DNA from: an uncultured Collinsella sp.
GTDB lineage: Bacteria > Actinomycetota > Coriobacteriia > Coriobacteriales > Coriobacteriaceae
Assembly: GCA_900757505.1 (NCBI GenBank)
Contig: CAAEOE010000029.1
Coordinates: forward strand, 1-58,907
DNA length: 58,907 bases
Reading direction: 5' to 3'
Part shown: positions 32,714-41,748 of the stretch, piece by piece
How the letters are laid out: each line of letters begins with the position of its first letter
Numbering within the stretch: position 1 is the first letter of the stretch
Translations under genes and position numbers: made by a program
The notes under the pieces: model-generated
Told to the model about the DNA's origin: nothing
Database searches by the model: none
Seen by the model: only the letters and a program-made list of their open reading frames with translations

Positions 32714-34297
32714 ATGTCTGATCGTTTGACGGTCCTGACGTCTAAGAGCGTCTTTACCGGTACGGGGGACCTGCCGTTTGAAGGTTTCGTAGCGGTCCGT
32801 GGCAATCGAATTGAGGCTGTTGGCACCAAGTGTGAGCTAGCTTCGTATTTGACCCAGGCGGACGAGGTAGTTGACCTGGGCGACCGCACCGTCATGCCTG
32901 GCCTGATCGATGTGCATACCTTCTATACAGGCTGGGCGCTGCGGACGTTGGGGCCTGATCTGTCCGGCATCGCTGATGCCAAAGAGGCCGTGTCGCTCTT
33001 GCGTGCATGGAAAGAAGATCATCCGGATTGCGCGGCGGCTTTTGGCCACAACCTACCCGAAACGTTGGCATCGGATGCCGAGAACGCAAATACGGCGGCT
33101 GTGTTTGACGATTGTTTTGGCGATATCCCTGTCGTCTGCTTTACACCGGGTGCGGAGACCTGCGTTCTCAATGCTGCCGCCAGTGCGCGATACGGCTTCA
33201 CACCCCAGGCGTGCTATGCCGAGAAGATCTGGCGCATGATGAGCGATTTCCTCGCGCTGCCCGAGGTACGTGCGGGGTATTCGGACTACATGAGCATGCT
33301 TAACGAGCGCGGCGTTACCGCCATCAAGGAGATGGCGTTTGATGACTACTACGGTTTTGCCGACGAAATGGCTCGCCGTGAAGAATCTGGTGAGCTGACG
33401 GTTCGCGTCTCTATGATGTCGCAGCCGGTGGGTGCCGGTGCAAATCTGTCGTATGCTCGCGAGGCACGAGAGCGCTTTCGGGGACCGTTCGTTCGTTTTT
33501 CTGGCTTCAACCGTATGACCGATCGCGGCGTATGGGCGGGGCTTGCCGAGATGATTGACCCCTATGAGGACACGGCCGATGCGGGAGCTGCCGGCAAGAC
33601 GGTTGTCGAGGAGCCCGAGTGGGATCTGATTGAGAACGAGCTGCGCGCAATTGATGCTGACGGCTTCCGATATTCCTTGCATTGCCAGGGCGATGGCGCC
33701 GTTCGTCGCACCGTGGCGCTCTATGCCTCGCTGCCTCGAGACGAGCATGGACGGTTGCTTCGCCGCCATGCGATTACCGATCTCGAGAACTCTGATCCGA
33801 CCGATCTTGTCGAGTTTGGCAAGTTAGGTGGAATTTGCGAGGTCTATCCGCAGATTTTGACGCTGGACCGGCGCGAGGATTGCCTGTCGATGATGCGTCG
33901 ACAAATTGGCGAGACGCGACTTTTGCACAGCTGGAATCGCCGCGGCATGGAAGATTCCGGATGCACGGTGTGCTGTGGTACGGATTTGCCACTGCTGATT
34001 CCGAGCCTGGGCGAGTCAATCTACAGCGCGTGCGGTGGATACTTCGACGATGGGCTGCCCGTGAATGAGGCCAACGCGCTGACGCTTGTCGAGCTCTTGC
34101 GTGCTTGGACTGCCGGGGGCGCGTACGATCTGATGCGCGAAGACGAACTGGGTACGCTTGAGGTCGGCAAGCTTGCCGATATCTGCGTGCTCGATCGGGA
34201 TGTGTTCGACCTCGATTATCGCGACGCACGCGATCTTTCGGTTGATATGACGATGTCGGACGGACAAATCGTGTTCGATCGAAATAAGGAGGCATAA
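32714..34297 (+). CDS. YtcJ-like amidohydrolase
   Basis: 527 residues of the amidohydrolase superfamily. The N-terminal strand leads to MPGLIDVHTFYTGW, where the usual metal pair HxH reads HTF, so one ligand is missing. Later RYSLHCQGDGAV, RRHAITDLEN and CCGTDLPLL correspond to the remaining metal and catalytic positions. ATG 32714 follows AGGTGG; the gene starts 9 bases after the transporter stop and abuts the next gene. It may hydrolyse an amide bond in the imported compound. The odd site could mean a mononuclear metal centre. Confidence 0.8.
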   Translation: MSDRLTVLTSKSVFTGTGDLPFEGFVAVRGNRIEAVGTKCELASYLTQADEVVDLGDRTVMPGLIDVHTFYTGWALRTLGPDLSGIADAKEAVSLLRAWKEDHPDCAAAFGHNLPETLASDAENANTAAVFDDCFGDIPVVCFTPGAETCVLNAAASARYGFTPQACYAEKIWRMMSDFLALPEVRAGYSDYMSMLNERGVTAIKEMAFDDYYGFADEMARREESGELTVRVSMMSQPVGAGANLSYAREARERFRGPFVRFSGFNRMTDRGVWAGLAEMIDPYEDTADAGAAGKTVVEEPEWDLIENELRAIDADGFRYSLHCQGDGAVRRTVALYASLPRDEHGRLLRRHAITDLENSDPTDLVEFGKLGGICEVYPQILTLDRREDCLSMMRRQIGETRLLHSWNRRGMEDSGCTVCCGTDLPLLIPSLGESIYSACGGYFDDGLPVNEANALTLVELLRAWTAGGAYDLMREDELGTLEVGKLADICVLDRDVFDLDYRDARDLSVDMTMSDGQIVFDRNKEA

Positions 34298-34298
34298 G

Positions 34299-35150
34299 AT
34301 GTCTGAATCCAAACCGACGCTGCGCCGCGAACAGATTGCGGGCATGAATATCCACTACATCATGTGGTCGCTCGATTACTTCCTTGATGTGCAGCAGCGT
34401 TTGGGCTTTGAGTCCATTGAGCTGTGGTGTGCGGAGCCGCATGTGACGCTCGACCACACGGGCTACTTTGAGGCTGAGGTCCTGGCGAAAAAGGCTGCAG
34501 ACCGTGGGCTTAGGTATCGTACTCTGTGCCCCGAGAATGTTGTCTATCCTTGGCAGTACTGCGCACGCAAACCGCTGCATGAACAGCGCAGCCTGGCGTA
34601 CTTTAAGCACGGCATTGAGCTTGCCGAGGTACTTGGGTGCGACCGTATGTCCGTCAACTCGGGCTGGGGCGACTGGGACGAGGACCGCGAGGAAGCCTGG
34701 AAGCGCAGCCGCGAGCACTTGTCCATTCTGGCGGAGTATGCCGGTGAGCACGGTCTGGTGCTTACGATGGAAAGCCTGCGTCCCGAGGAGAGCAACCTTG
34801 TAACGACGGTTTCCGATGCGAAGCGCATGATTGACGAGGTCGCGAGCCCGTACTTACAGCCCATGGTTGATACAACCGCGATGGGCGTTGCGGGCGAGAC
34901 GCTCGAGGACTGGTTTGCCGCCTTTGGTGATGGGGCAATTCACGAGATGCACTTTATCGACGGTGACCCGTATGGCCATCTGGTGTGGGGCGATGGCAAG
35001 CACGATATGGACGCCTTCGTCGCTACGCTTAATGCCCATGGTTTCGATGGCATGCTGGGCCAGGAAATCACGGACGGGCGTTACTACGATGACCCGGCGG
35101 CGGCAGATGCCAAGAACATGGCCGCATTCGAGAAATATCTGATTGACTAA
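34299..35150 (+). CDS. Sugar epimerase/isomerase, FrlC-like
   Basis: 283 residues of the xylose-isomerase-like TIM barrel (AP endonuclease 2 family). Metal ligands fit FrlC, the fructoselysine 3-epimerase: Glu in LTMESLRPEESNLV, Asp in PMVDTTAMG, His in EMHFIDGDP with the following HLVWGDG, and Glu in LGQEITDG. RREQIAGMNIHYIMWSLDYF opens the protein. It starts one base after the amidohydrolase stop. Epimerisation of a psicosamine-type Amadori product is a plausible job, inferred from the neighbours. Confidence 0.8.
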   Translation: MSESKPTLRREQIAGMNIHYIMWSLDYFLDVQQRLGFESIELWCAEPHVTLDHTGYFEAEVLAKKAADRGLRYRTLCPENVVYPWQYCARKPLHEQRSLAYFKHGIELAEVLGCDRMSVNSGWGDWDEDREEAWKRSREHLSILAEYAGEHGLVLTMESLRPEESNLVTTVSDAKRMIDEVASPYLQPMVDTTAMGVAGETLEDWFAAFGDGAIHEMHFIDGDPYGHLVWGDGKHDMDAFVATLNAHGFDGMLGQEITDGRYYDDPAAADAKNMAAFEKYLID

Positions 35151-35212
35151 ACCAACTATCGGCCACGCAGCCAACGTCATTGATTGCGGACCAAACAAGA
35201 AAGGAACTGGAT

Positions 35213-36181
35213 ATGAACGCACACGATCTGATCAAAGAGGCAATTGCCGAGAAGGGCAAGTTCGACAGCGTCTACTGGATTGCTTGCGGTGGCTCCATGA
35301 TCGATTTGATCCCGGCTCATGAGCTTCTGCAGCGCGAGGCAACCACCTTCACTTCGTATATCTATACGGCTCGCGAGTTTGATATCATGCGCCCGCGCCG
35401 CTTGGGTGAGAAATCCCTGGTCATTGCTTGCAGCCACAGTGGCAACACCCCCGAGGTCGTCGAGGGCTGTGAGATTGCCCTTGCTGCCGGCGCTACGGTG
35501 ATCGCCCAGACCGACAACGCTGGATCCAAGATTGACTCCGGCAAGTGGACCACGTGGGTCTACCCGTGGGGCGAGGGCGTGCCGCAGGCCGAGGTCCCCG
35601 CTGGCATTTCGCTGTCGCTTGCGGCCGAGCTGCTCGATCAGCAGGAGGGCTACGCCGATCTTGCCGATATGTATGCCGGTATCGCCGAGATGGATAAGAT
35701 TCTTCCCCCGGCACGTGAGAAGGTAAATGCCGAGCTAGGCGATCGTTTTGCCAAGCTTTGCCAGGAGCACGAGTTCTTCTACATTCTGGGCAGCGGTCCC
35801 AACTTTAGCCAGACCTACGGTTTCGCTATCTGCTCTCTTATGGAGATGCAGTGGCAGCACTGCAGCTACATCCACTCTGCCGAGTACTTCCACGGCCCCT
35901 TCGAGGCTACTCAGGATGGCGTTTTTTACTTCCTGCAGATGGGCTCCAGCGAGTGCCGTGCCATGGACGAGCGCGCCCTTGCGTTCCTTAAGACGCATAC
36001 CGATACGCTGATGGTGCTCGATGCCAAGGAGTACGGTATGGAAGCCGTGCCGGCGAGCGTCCGTGCCTATCTGGACCCGGTGCTGTTCTACGCCATGAAC
36101 TGCGAGCTGCGTGCTGCACGCGGCAAGGTGTTTGATCACGATCCCGATTTCCGTCGCTATATGGGTGTTGTCGAGTACTAG
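35213..36181 (+). CDS. frlB: SIS-domain fructosamine-6-phosphate deglycase, FrlB-like
   Basis: 322 residues with two SIS domains. The end DHDPDFRRYMGVVEY is nearly the E. coli FrlB ending, and IHSAEYFHGPFEATQDGVFY corresponds to its catalytic Glu/His region. VYWIACGGSMIDLIPA and IACSHSGNTPEVVE are the sugar-phosphate loops. FrlB splits fructoselysine-6-P to glucose-6-P and lysine. Here the amine part is unknown. AAAGGAACT precedes ATG 35213. The kinase genes that would make its substrate follow directly. Confidence 0.82.
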   Translation: MNAHDLIKEAIAEKGKFDSVYWIACGGSMIDLIPAHELLQREATTFTSYIYTAREFDIMRPRRLGEKSLVIACSHSGNTPEVVEGCEIALAAGATVIAQTDNAGSKIDSGKWTTWVYPWGEGVPQAEVPAGISLSLAAELLDQQEGYADLADMYAGIAEMDKILPPAREKVNAELGDRFAKLCQEHEFFYILGSGPNFSQTYGFAICSLMEMQWQHCSYIHSAEYFHGPFEATQDGVFYFLQMGSSECRAMDERALAFLKTHTDTLMVLDAKEYGMEAVPASVRAYLDPVLFYAMNCELRAARGKVFDHDPDFRRYMGVVEY

Positions 36182-36195
36182 AAGGGGCAAAGGCC

Positions 36196-37059
36196 ATGGC
36201 ATTTAACGTTAACGCGCTCGGATTTGGCGACAACGTCGTCGATCGCTACGAGCATATCCACACCATGTATCCCGGCGGCAATGCGGTGAACTTCGCCGTT
36301 TATGCCAAGAAATGCGGTGCCGCACGCTCTGCATACATGGGCATTTTTGGCAATGACGCCGCTGCCGAGCATGTCATTACAAGCCTCGAGGATGAGGGTA
36401 TCGAGCTTGACAAGTGCGAGCAGATGATTGGCGAGAACGGAGCGGCTCGCGTGACCGTCGTTGACGGTGACCGTGTCTTCCTCGGCTCCAACGAGGGCGG
36501 TATCCGTGGCGATGCGCGCTATGTTCTCGATCGCTTTGACCTTTCGTACATGAAGCAGTTCGATGTGGTTCATTCGGGCAACTATTGCTTCACCGAGCGC
36601 GAGCTGCCCAAGTTGAAGGCTGCGGGCGTCACGGTCTCTTTTGACTTTTCGGACGACTCCACCGACGAGTACTACGAGCAGATTGCGCCCTATGTCGATT
36701 TTGCTTTCTTTAGTGCGGCGGATGCCGCGAGTGAGGACGAGATTCGCGAGCGTCTGGCATGGGTGAAGGATCTGGGTCCGCGTTTTGTGTCGGCTACGGC
36801 GGGCGCCGAGGGCTGCATCGCTTACGACGGCGAGCGTTATTACCGCCAGCTGGCTAAACCGGTAACGGACATGAAGGACACCATGGGGGCGGGCGACTCG
36901 TTCCTCACCTCGTTTTTGATGTGCTATCTCGATTCCGCCAAGCGTGGTGAGGGTGGCGCCGAGGCCATCGAGCGCGCGCTCGACTTTGCTGCCGGGTTTG
37001 CCTCGACCGTGTGCGGCATGGAAGGTTCTTGGGGCCACGGAGCACCAATCGTCGAATAG
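36196..37059 (+). CDS. frlD: PfkB sugar kinase, FrlD-like
   Basis: 287 residues. NALGFGDNVVDRYEHI and PGGNAVNFAVYAKK are the PfkB N-terminal signature in the FrlD form. DVVHSGNYCFTE and TVSFDFSDDSTDEYYE follow, then the catalytic DTMGAGDSFLTSF. FrlD phosphorylates the 6-OH of fructosamines, giving the FrlB substrate. It starts 14 bases after frlB. AAGGGGCAAAGG is the ribosome site. Confidence 0.8.
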   Translation: MAFNVNALGFGDNVVDRYEHIHTMYPGGNAVNFAVYAKKCGAARSAYMGIFGNDAAAEHVITSLEDEGIELDKCEQMIGENGAARVTVVDGDRVFLGSNEGGIRGDARYVLDRFDLSYMKQFDVVHSGNYCFTERELPKLKAAGVTVSFDFSDDSTDEYYEQIAPYVDFAFFSAADAASEDEIRERLAWVKDLGPRFVSATAGAEGCIAYDGERYYRQLAKPVTDMKDTMGAGDSFLTSFLMCYLDSAKRGEGGAEAIERALDFAAGFASTVCGMEGSWGHGAPIVE

Positions 37060-37180
37060 CTTAAGAAAGCGTACGGCGGTCTGGCTATGAGGCCTTGGAC
37101 AGCCGATGCAAAACAATAAGCGAAACGCGAAAAGGGGGCTCGCCATGTGGTGGGTCCCCTTTTGAACATTGGAGAAGACC

Positions 37181-37981
37181 ATGGGTATTAAAGCGTGTGC
37201 GGCTGGTTTTTGCTGTGCGGACGTCTATCAAAACATCGGCGTGTTCTATCCGACTGGTAATGGCATTGACTGGGGTATCCATCTTGCACGAATGGGCGTT
37301 TCGGTATCCGCCGTGTCGGTTGTCGGCAAGGACGAGTACGGAGACAAGATGAGAGAGGCGCTGGCCGCCGAGGGGTTTGATATCTCTCATCTGCGGGTGG
37401 AGGATGGCGACACCTCGGTGATGCTCATGGCATTGAAAGACGGCGTCGATCGCGTGCATCTCGAGGCAATCGATGGCGTAATGGAGACATATCGTCCGAA
37501 TGAAGATGACCGGGCGTTTATCCTAGAGCATGACATCATTCATACCGACCTGTTTGGCAATTGTTTGGACCTCCTGCCCGAGTGGCATGATGCGGGCAAG
37601 ACGGTGGTTATGGACTTCTCGGTGTTCAGCCAGGATCCCGAATATGCCTGCGAGAATCATTTTCCCTACGTTGACTACGCATTTATGTCGTTTGAAGATG
37701 ACACTCCGGAGCTGCGGGACTGGGTACGTCACGCGCAGGAATTGGGGCCGCGCGTTGCGGTTGCCACGCTTGGCGAGAAGGGAAGCATTGCCTATGACGG
37801 TGAGCGCTTCTATGAGTGCGGGATCGTGCCGGCGGAGAAGGTCGTTAATACCGTGGGTGCCGGCGACTCGTATATCGCCGGGTTTACCAAGGGCGTGATC
37901 GATGGCCTTGATATTCCGGCGTGTATGAAGGCGGGCGCTGAGCTGTCGTCCCGAGTGATCGGTTCGTTTGAGCCGTACTAG
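37181..37981 (+). CDS. Second PfkB-family sugar kinase
   Basis: 266 residues. NGIDWGIHLARMGVSVSAVS is the sugar-binding N-terminus and VNTVGAGDSYIAGF carries the catalytic Asp. TVVMDFSVFSQDPEYA resembles the FrlD FDFSD segment, so it is a distant paralog of the preceding kinase. Having two suggests two sugar intermediates or two phosphorylation positions. ATG 37181 follows GGAGAAG. The 121-base gap upstream holds GCGAAAAGGGGG-like sequence with CCCCTTTTG, a small hairpin-prone stretch. Confidence 0.82.
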   Translation: MGIKACAAGFCCADVYQNIGVFYPTGNGIDWGIHLARMGVSVSAVSVVGKDEYGDKMREALAAEGFDISHLRVEDGDTSVMLMALKDGVDRVHLEAIDGVMETYRPNEDDRAFILEHDIIHTDLFGNCLDLLPEWHDAGKTVVMDFSVFSQDPEYACENHFPYVDYAFMSFEDDTPELRDWVRHAQELGPRVAVATLGEKGSIAYDGERFYECGIVPAEKVVNTVGAGDSYIAGFTKGVIDGLDIPACMKAGAELSSRVIGSFEPY

Positions 37982-38008
37982 GGTCAAATGCCTGGAAAGG
38001 AGTACGAA

Positions 38009-38869
38009 ATGGTTATCGACATGTTGGTCCATCCTATGCTCTACGGCGAGATCTGTACGCCGGGTGATGAGCCTGATGGATTCGGTTTTTGGTCACGAGA
38101 ATTTGGTATGGGGCATATGGGCCCCATGGATTGGGATGAGCTTCAAGTCGAGATGGACGTCTGCGATGTGCAGAAGAGCGTGCTCATGCCGCTCGATGTA
38201 ACCACGGCATGCGGAGGGCACTTTGGCACCAATGACCAGATTGCCATGCTGGTTGCCGCACATCCCGATCGTCTGTGGGGATTTGCGAGCGTAGACCCGC
38301 AGGTGAGCGGTGCCGCAGACGAATTGGAGCGCGCCTTTACCGAGTTGGGGGCAAAGGGGCTTTGCCTGCATCCTGCAAAGCAGGGTTTTGCCCCCGATGA
38401 TGCTGTGGCCGAGCCGCTTTACGAACTGTGCGAGCGCTATAACAAGCCGGTGGTTTTCCATGCCGGTATGTCTTGGGAGCCGGGCGCAGAGCTCTCGCGC
38501 AGTAACCCGCTTGCATTTGAGCACACAATCGCAACGCATCCAAATGTGCGTTTTAGTTTGACCCATTTTGGCTGGCCCTGGGTGCGCGAGACCGTGGCGA
38601 TGCTGCTCAAGTATCCCAACTGCTACGCGGACACCTCTATCACTTACATCGATTCGCCCGAGGAGATGATGCAGCGTCTTTTCACGGTCGATATGGGGCC
38701 GCTGTGGTATGAGCGCGCGCTATCGCACCAAGTGATGTTCGCCAGCAATACGCCGCGCTTCCGTGCATTCAAACTCAAGCGGGCGCTCGATACCGTGCCC
38801 ATGCGCGATGATGCGCGAGAAAGGCTCTACTGGGGTAATGCCCTGCGTTTTCTTGAAGGGGATGAGTGA
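38009..38869 (+). CDS. TIM-barrel amidohydrolase (amidohydrolase 2 family)
   Basis: 286 residues. Family features are LCLHPAKQGFAPDD, KPVVFHAGMSW (metal His) and FSLTHFGWPWV. The N-terminal metal pair is reduced to MLVHP and the usual Asp near the end reads FASNTPR, so the metal site is atypical, as in the other amidohydrolase of this cluster. Related proteins include decarboxylases and lactonases. AAAGGAG precedes ATG 38009. Confidence 0.75.
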   Translation: MVIDMLVHPMLYGEICTPGDEPDGFGFWSREFGMGHMGPMDWDELQVEMDVCDVQKSVLMPLDVTTACGGHFGTNDQIAMLVAAHPDRLWGFASVDPQVSGAADELERAFTELGAKGLCLHPAKQGFAPDDAVAEPLYELCERYNKPVVFHAGMSWEPGAELSRSNPLAFEHTIATHPNVRFSLTHFGWPWVRETVAMLLKYPNCYADTSITYIDSPEEMMQRLFTVDMGPLWYERALSHQVMFASNTPRFRAFKLKRALDTVPMRDDARERLYWGNALRFLEGDE

Positions 38870-38871
38870 AC

Positions 38872-39300
38872 ATGGTGACGCTCGAGACATTGAGCTATCT
38901 ATCGACTGCTCCGGACCAGTTCATCGATATTACCGAGGACGTGCACGCTGCCATCGAACGCAGCTCGGTGACCAATGGCTTGGCGGCGATTATTTTGTCG
39001 CATACGACCTGCGGAATCGTGGTAAACGAGGGGCTGCCCTGCGTGGAGACGGATCTTATGGAGACGCTTGATCGCATCGCCCCACTCGATGCCCCCTATG
39101 CGCATGCACACTTCCTGCCGAGCTATGGAGCCACCGGTAACAACTCCTGTGGGCATATCAAGAGCATGATTTGTGGAAACAGTTGCTTCTTTCCCGTCCA
39201 AGATGGCCACATCGTGTGCGGAAGTGCCCAGAACATCTATCTTGCGGAGTTTGACGGTCCGCAGAAGCGAAAAGTGTACGTCGAGGTGCTGGGGGAGTAA
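38872..39300 (+). CDS. YjbQ-type protein (UPF0047)
   Basis: 142 residues of the small UPF0047/YjbQ family. GLAAIILSHTTCGIVVNE, HAHFLPSYGATGNNSCGHIKSMICGN and GQ-type end QNIYLAEFDGPQKRKV are typical, with the conserved His cluster. YjbQ has been reported to have weak thiamine-phosphate synthase activity; its role in sugar clusters is unknown. ATG 38872 lies 2 bases after the previous stop; a GTG at 38866 overlapping it is an alternative. Confidence 0.82.
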   Translation: MVTLETLSYLSTAPDQFIDITEDVHAAIERSSVTNGLAAIILSHTTCGIVVNEGLPCVETDLMETLDRIAPLDAPYAHAHFLPSYGATGNNSCGHIKSMICGNSCFFPVQDGHIVCGSAQNIYLAEFDGPQKRKVYVEVLGE

Positions 39301-39333
39301 CGTCCCTGCAATAACCCTATGAAGGAGCACGTT

Positions 39334-40143
39334 ATGTCGTTTCTAACTTCGATGTTCAAGAACGAAAAGCCGGTTATCGGAATGCTGCACCTGCGTCCTC
39401 TGCCGGGCGATCCGCTGTATTACCCGGGCGGAAGCGTATCGCAGGTCGTGGAAGCCGCCAAGCGCGATCTCGAGGCGTTGCAGCAGGGCGGTGTCGATGG
39501 CATTTTGATTACCAATGAGCTCTCGATGCCCTATGAGCAGCATGTTTCTCCCTCAACCCTTGCATCGATGGGCTATGTAATCGGGGCTCTGTCCCATGAT
39601 CTGTCGACTCCTTGGGGAGCTGAGGCAATTTACGATGGTGATGCCACAATCGAGCTGTGCGCTGCCGTCGACGCGCAGTTCACGCGCTGCAATTTTTGCG
39701 GTGCCTGGGCCGGTGATCTCGGGCTGATTAACCGAGATTTCGCTCACACCATGCGTCGCAAGGCGGCGCTGCGCTTGGACGACCTCAAGCTTTTTCACTT
39801 CATCACGAGCGAGGGCGAGGTTTATCTCAACGACCGCACGACCGCGGACATTGCCGATTCACTTCTCTTTAATTGCCTACCGGATGCGATAGTCATCGGC
39901 GGTTCGGCTGCCGGTCGTGGCGCTTCGGGCGAGCTTGCCGACGAGGTCCGCGAGCGTGTTGGCGAAGTGCCCGTGGTATGTGGCACCGGTTGTCGCGAAA
40001 ATACCGTGGCTGACGTATTTGCTCACTACGATGGCGCGTTTGTCGGCACGTGCTTAAAGCGCGACGGAAAGCTGGATGCCCCGGTTGATGTTGAGCGGGT
40101 GGTTCGTTTTATGGCTGCCGCTCGTACGGCGCGAGGGGAGTAG
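39334..40143 (+). CDS. BtpA/SgcQ family protein
   Basis: 269 residues, TIM-barrel. KPVIGMLHLRPLPGDPLY opens the protein; DAVDAQFTRCNFC-like and LYLNDRTTADIADSLLFN-like segments, then DAIVIGGSAAGRG follow the BtpA/SgcQ pattern. SgcQ is found in sugar-catabolic operons and is predicted to be a nucleosidase or lyase; the reaction is unproven. AAGGAG precedes ATG 39334. Confidence 0.85.
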   Translation: MSFLTSMFKNEKPVIGMLHLRPLPGDPLYYPGGSVSQVVEAAKRDLEALQQGGVDGILITNELSMPYEQHVSPSTLASMGYVIGALSHDLSTPWGAEAIYDGDATIELCAAVDAQFTRCNFCGAWAGDLGLINRDFAHTMRRKAALRLDDLKLFHFITSEGEVYLNDRTTADIADSLLFNCLPDAIVIGGSAAGRGASGELADEVRERVGEVPVVCGTGCRENTVADVFAHYDGAFVGTCLKRDGKLDAPVDVERVVRFMAAARTARGE

Positions 40144-40149
40144 GCACCT

Positions 40150-41667
40150 ATGGCGCTCTATCTGGGTATTGATATTGGGACAAGCGCCTCTAAAGGCGTT
40201 TTAATCGATGATCGATGCAACATCGTTTGCCAAGCCTCTTGTGGACATGAGACGGACAACCCGTGTGATGGATGGTACCAGCATGATGCTGAGGCAGTTT
40301 GGTGGGGCGATTTTTGCCGCTTGTCGCGCGAGCTGGTGATGCGATCGGGGGTTAACGCGGCGCAGATCGGATGCGTGGGCCTTTCCGCATTGGGTTGCGA
40401 CTGTGTGCCGGTCGATACCGAGTGCAACGCGCTGGCGCCCGCGATTTTGTATGGAGTCGATGCACGTTCGAAGCCGCAGATTGACGAGCTCCTTTCCGAA
40501 TATGGGTCAGGTCGCGCACGCGAACTTTTCGGGCACGATCCCTGCTCATCAGATATTGCTCCCAAGATCTTATGGTTTAAGGAGAATATGCCCGAGGTGC
40601 ACGAACGTGCCGCGAAGTTCCTGACGGCATCATCGTTTCTATGAGCAAAGTTGACGGGGCGTTTTACGGTGGACCGTTACTTGGCGGAGGATTTTCTTCC
40701 CCTATACGACCGCTACACTTGGAGGGTTGATGCTCGGGAATGTGCTCGTTTCTGCCGGCCTGACCAGATGACGGAGGTAATGTCGGCTACCGATATTGCC
40801 GGGGTGATTACGCAGCGCGCGGCTGAGGCGACAGGGCTCGCGGCAGGGACACCTGTCTTAGTGGGAACGGGCGACTCTGGTGCCGAGGCCATTTCGACGG
40901 GTGTATTTCGTCCCGGCGATATGATGGTTCAGTTGGGGAGCACGGCGTATTTCATCTACCTAGCTGATCATATGGTCGATGATGCCCGCCTGTGGCCAGG
41001 GACGTTTATCATTCCCGGAACTTACGGGATCTGCGCGGGGACCAATACGGCGGGTGCACTCACATCGTGGCTGCGCCAAGAGCTGTATCGCGACGCCGTG
41101 GAGGCCGAGGGCCACGGTGGCCCCGATGCATATTCGGTCATGGCGCATGATGCCGCCGATGTGGCGCCGGGTGCCGATGGGCTCCTGTGCCTGCCGTACT
41201 TTGCGGGGGAGCGTACTCCGCTCAACGATCCCGAGGCACGTGGCGTCTTCTTTGGCCTGACCGGAAGGCATACGCGAGCCCATATGGTTCGCGCCGCCTT
41301 GGAAGGCGTCGCGTATACCGTTGCATCCCATGTCGACATTATCGAGCGAGAGCATGGACTGCCAATTGGGCGCATTATGCTTGTCGGAGGTGGAACCAAG
41401 AATCCAGTTTGGATGCAGGCTATCGCCGACGTATGCGGGCGCGAGGTCTCGGTTGCCAAGGTTACGGTGGGCGCATGCTTCGGTGATGCCATCATGGCAG
41501 CTCTCGCAGGTGGCGCCTATGCATCATGGGATGAACTCGCCCAAGTCCTTGGCGTTGCACAAACAATCGTGCCCGATATGGCTGCCCACGAGCTATATGC
41601 GTCGCGTCGTCATATCTTTGACGAATTGTATGCACGCAACCGTGATCTCATGCACGAATTGGTGTAA
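40150..41667 (+). pseudogene. FGGY-family carbohydrate kinase split by in-frame TGA
   Basis: A single 505-codon frame interrupted by TGA at 40642-40644. The N-terminal part has LYLGIDIGTSASKGVLID and GLSALGCDCVPVD. After the stop the frame continues without shift (AKLTGRFTVDRYLAEDF) into VLVGTGDSGAEAISTGVF, LPYFAGERTPLNDPEARG and MLVGGGTKNPVWMQ. The product would phosphorylate a sugar. A TTG nine bases after the stop could restart translation, but lacks a ribosome site. It is either a nonsense mutation, a sequencing error or read through. Confidence 0.8.
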
Positions 41668-41696
41668 TGCTGCCGAATTGTACTGCCTTCCAAAAT

Positions 41697-41735
41697 AGGG
41701 ACTGCGTTGTGCGATTCGCATGTCCCTTGGCATTT
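41697..41735. terminator. Hairpin between FGGY kinase and TatD genes
   Basis: AGGGACTGCG (41697-41706) pairs with CGCATGTCCCT (41717-41727) with one bulge; ATTTTT follows on plus and CCCTATTTTGG on minus. It resembles the CCAAAATAGGG words of the intergenic hairpin family. Confidence 0.65.
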
Positions 41736-41748
41736 TTGCCCACAGTGG

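Noticed and set aside
40642..40700. Selenocysteine decoding of the TGA in the FGGY kinase
   Set aside because: I see no convincing SECIS-type stem right after the codon, and no reason for selenocysteine at this non-catalytic site. Nonsense mutation or sequencing error is simpler.
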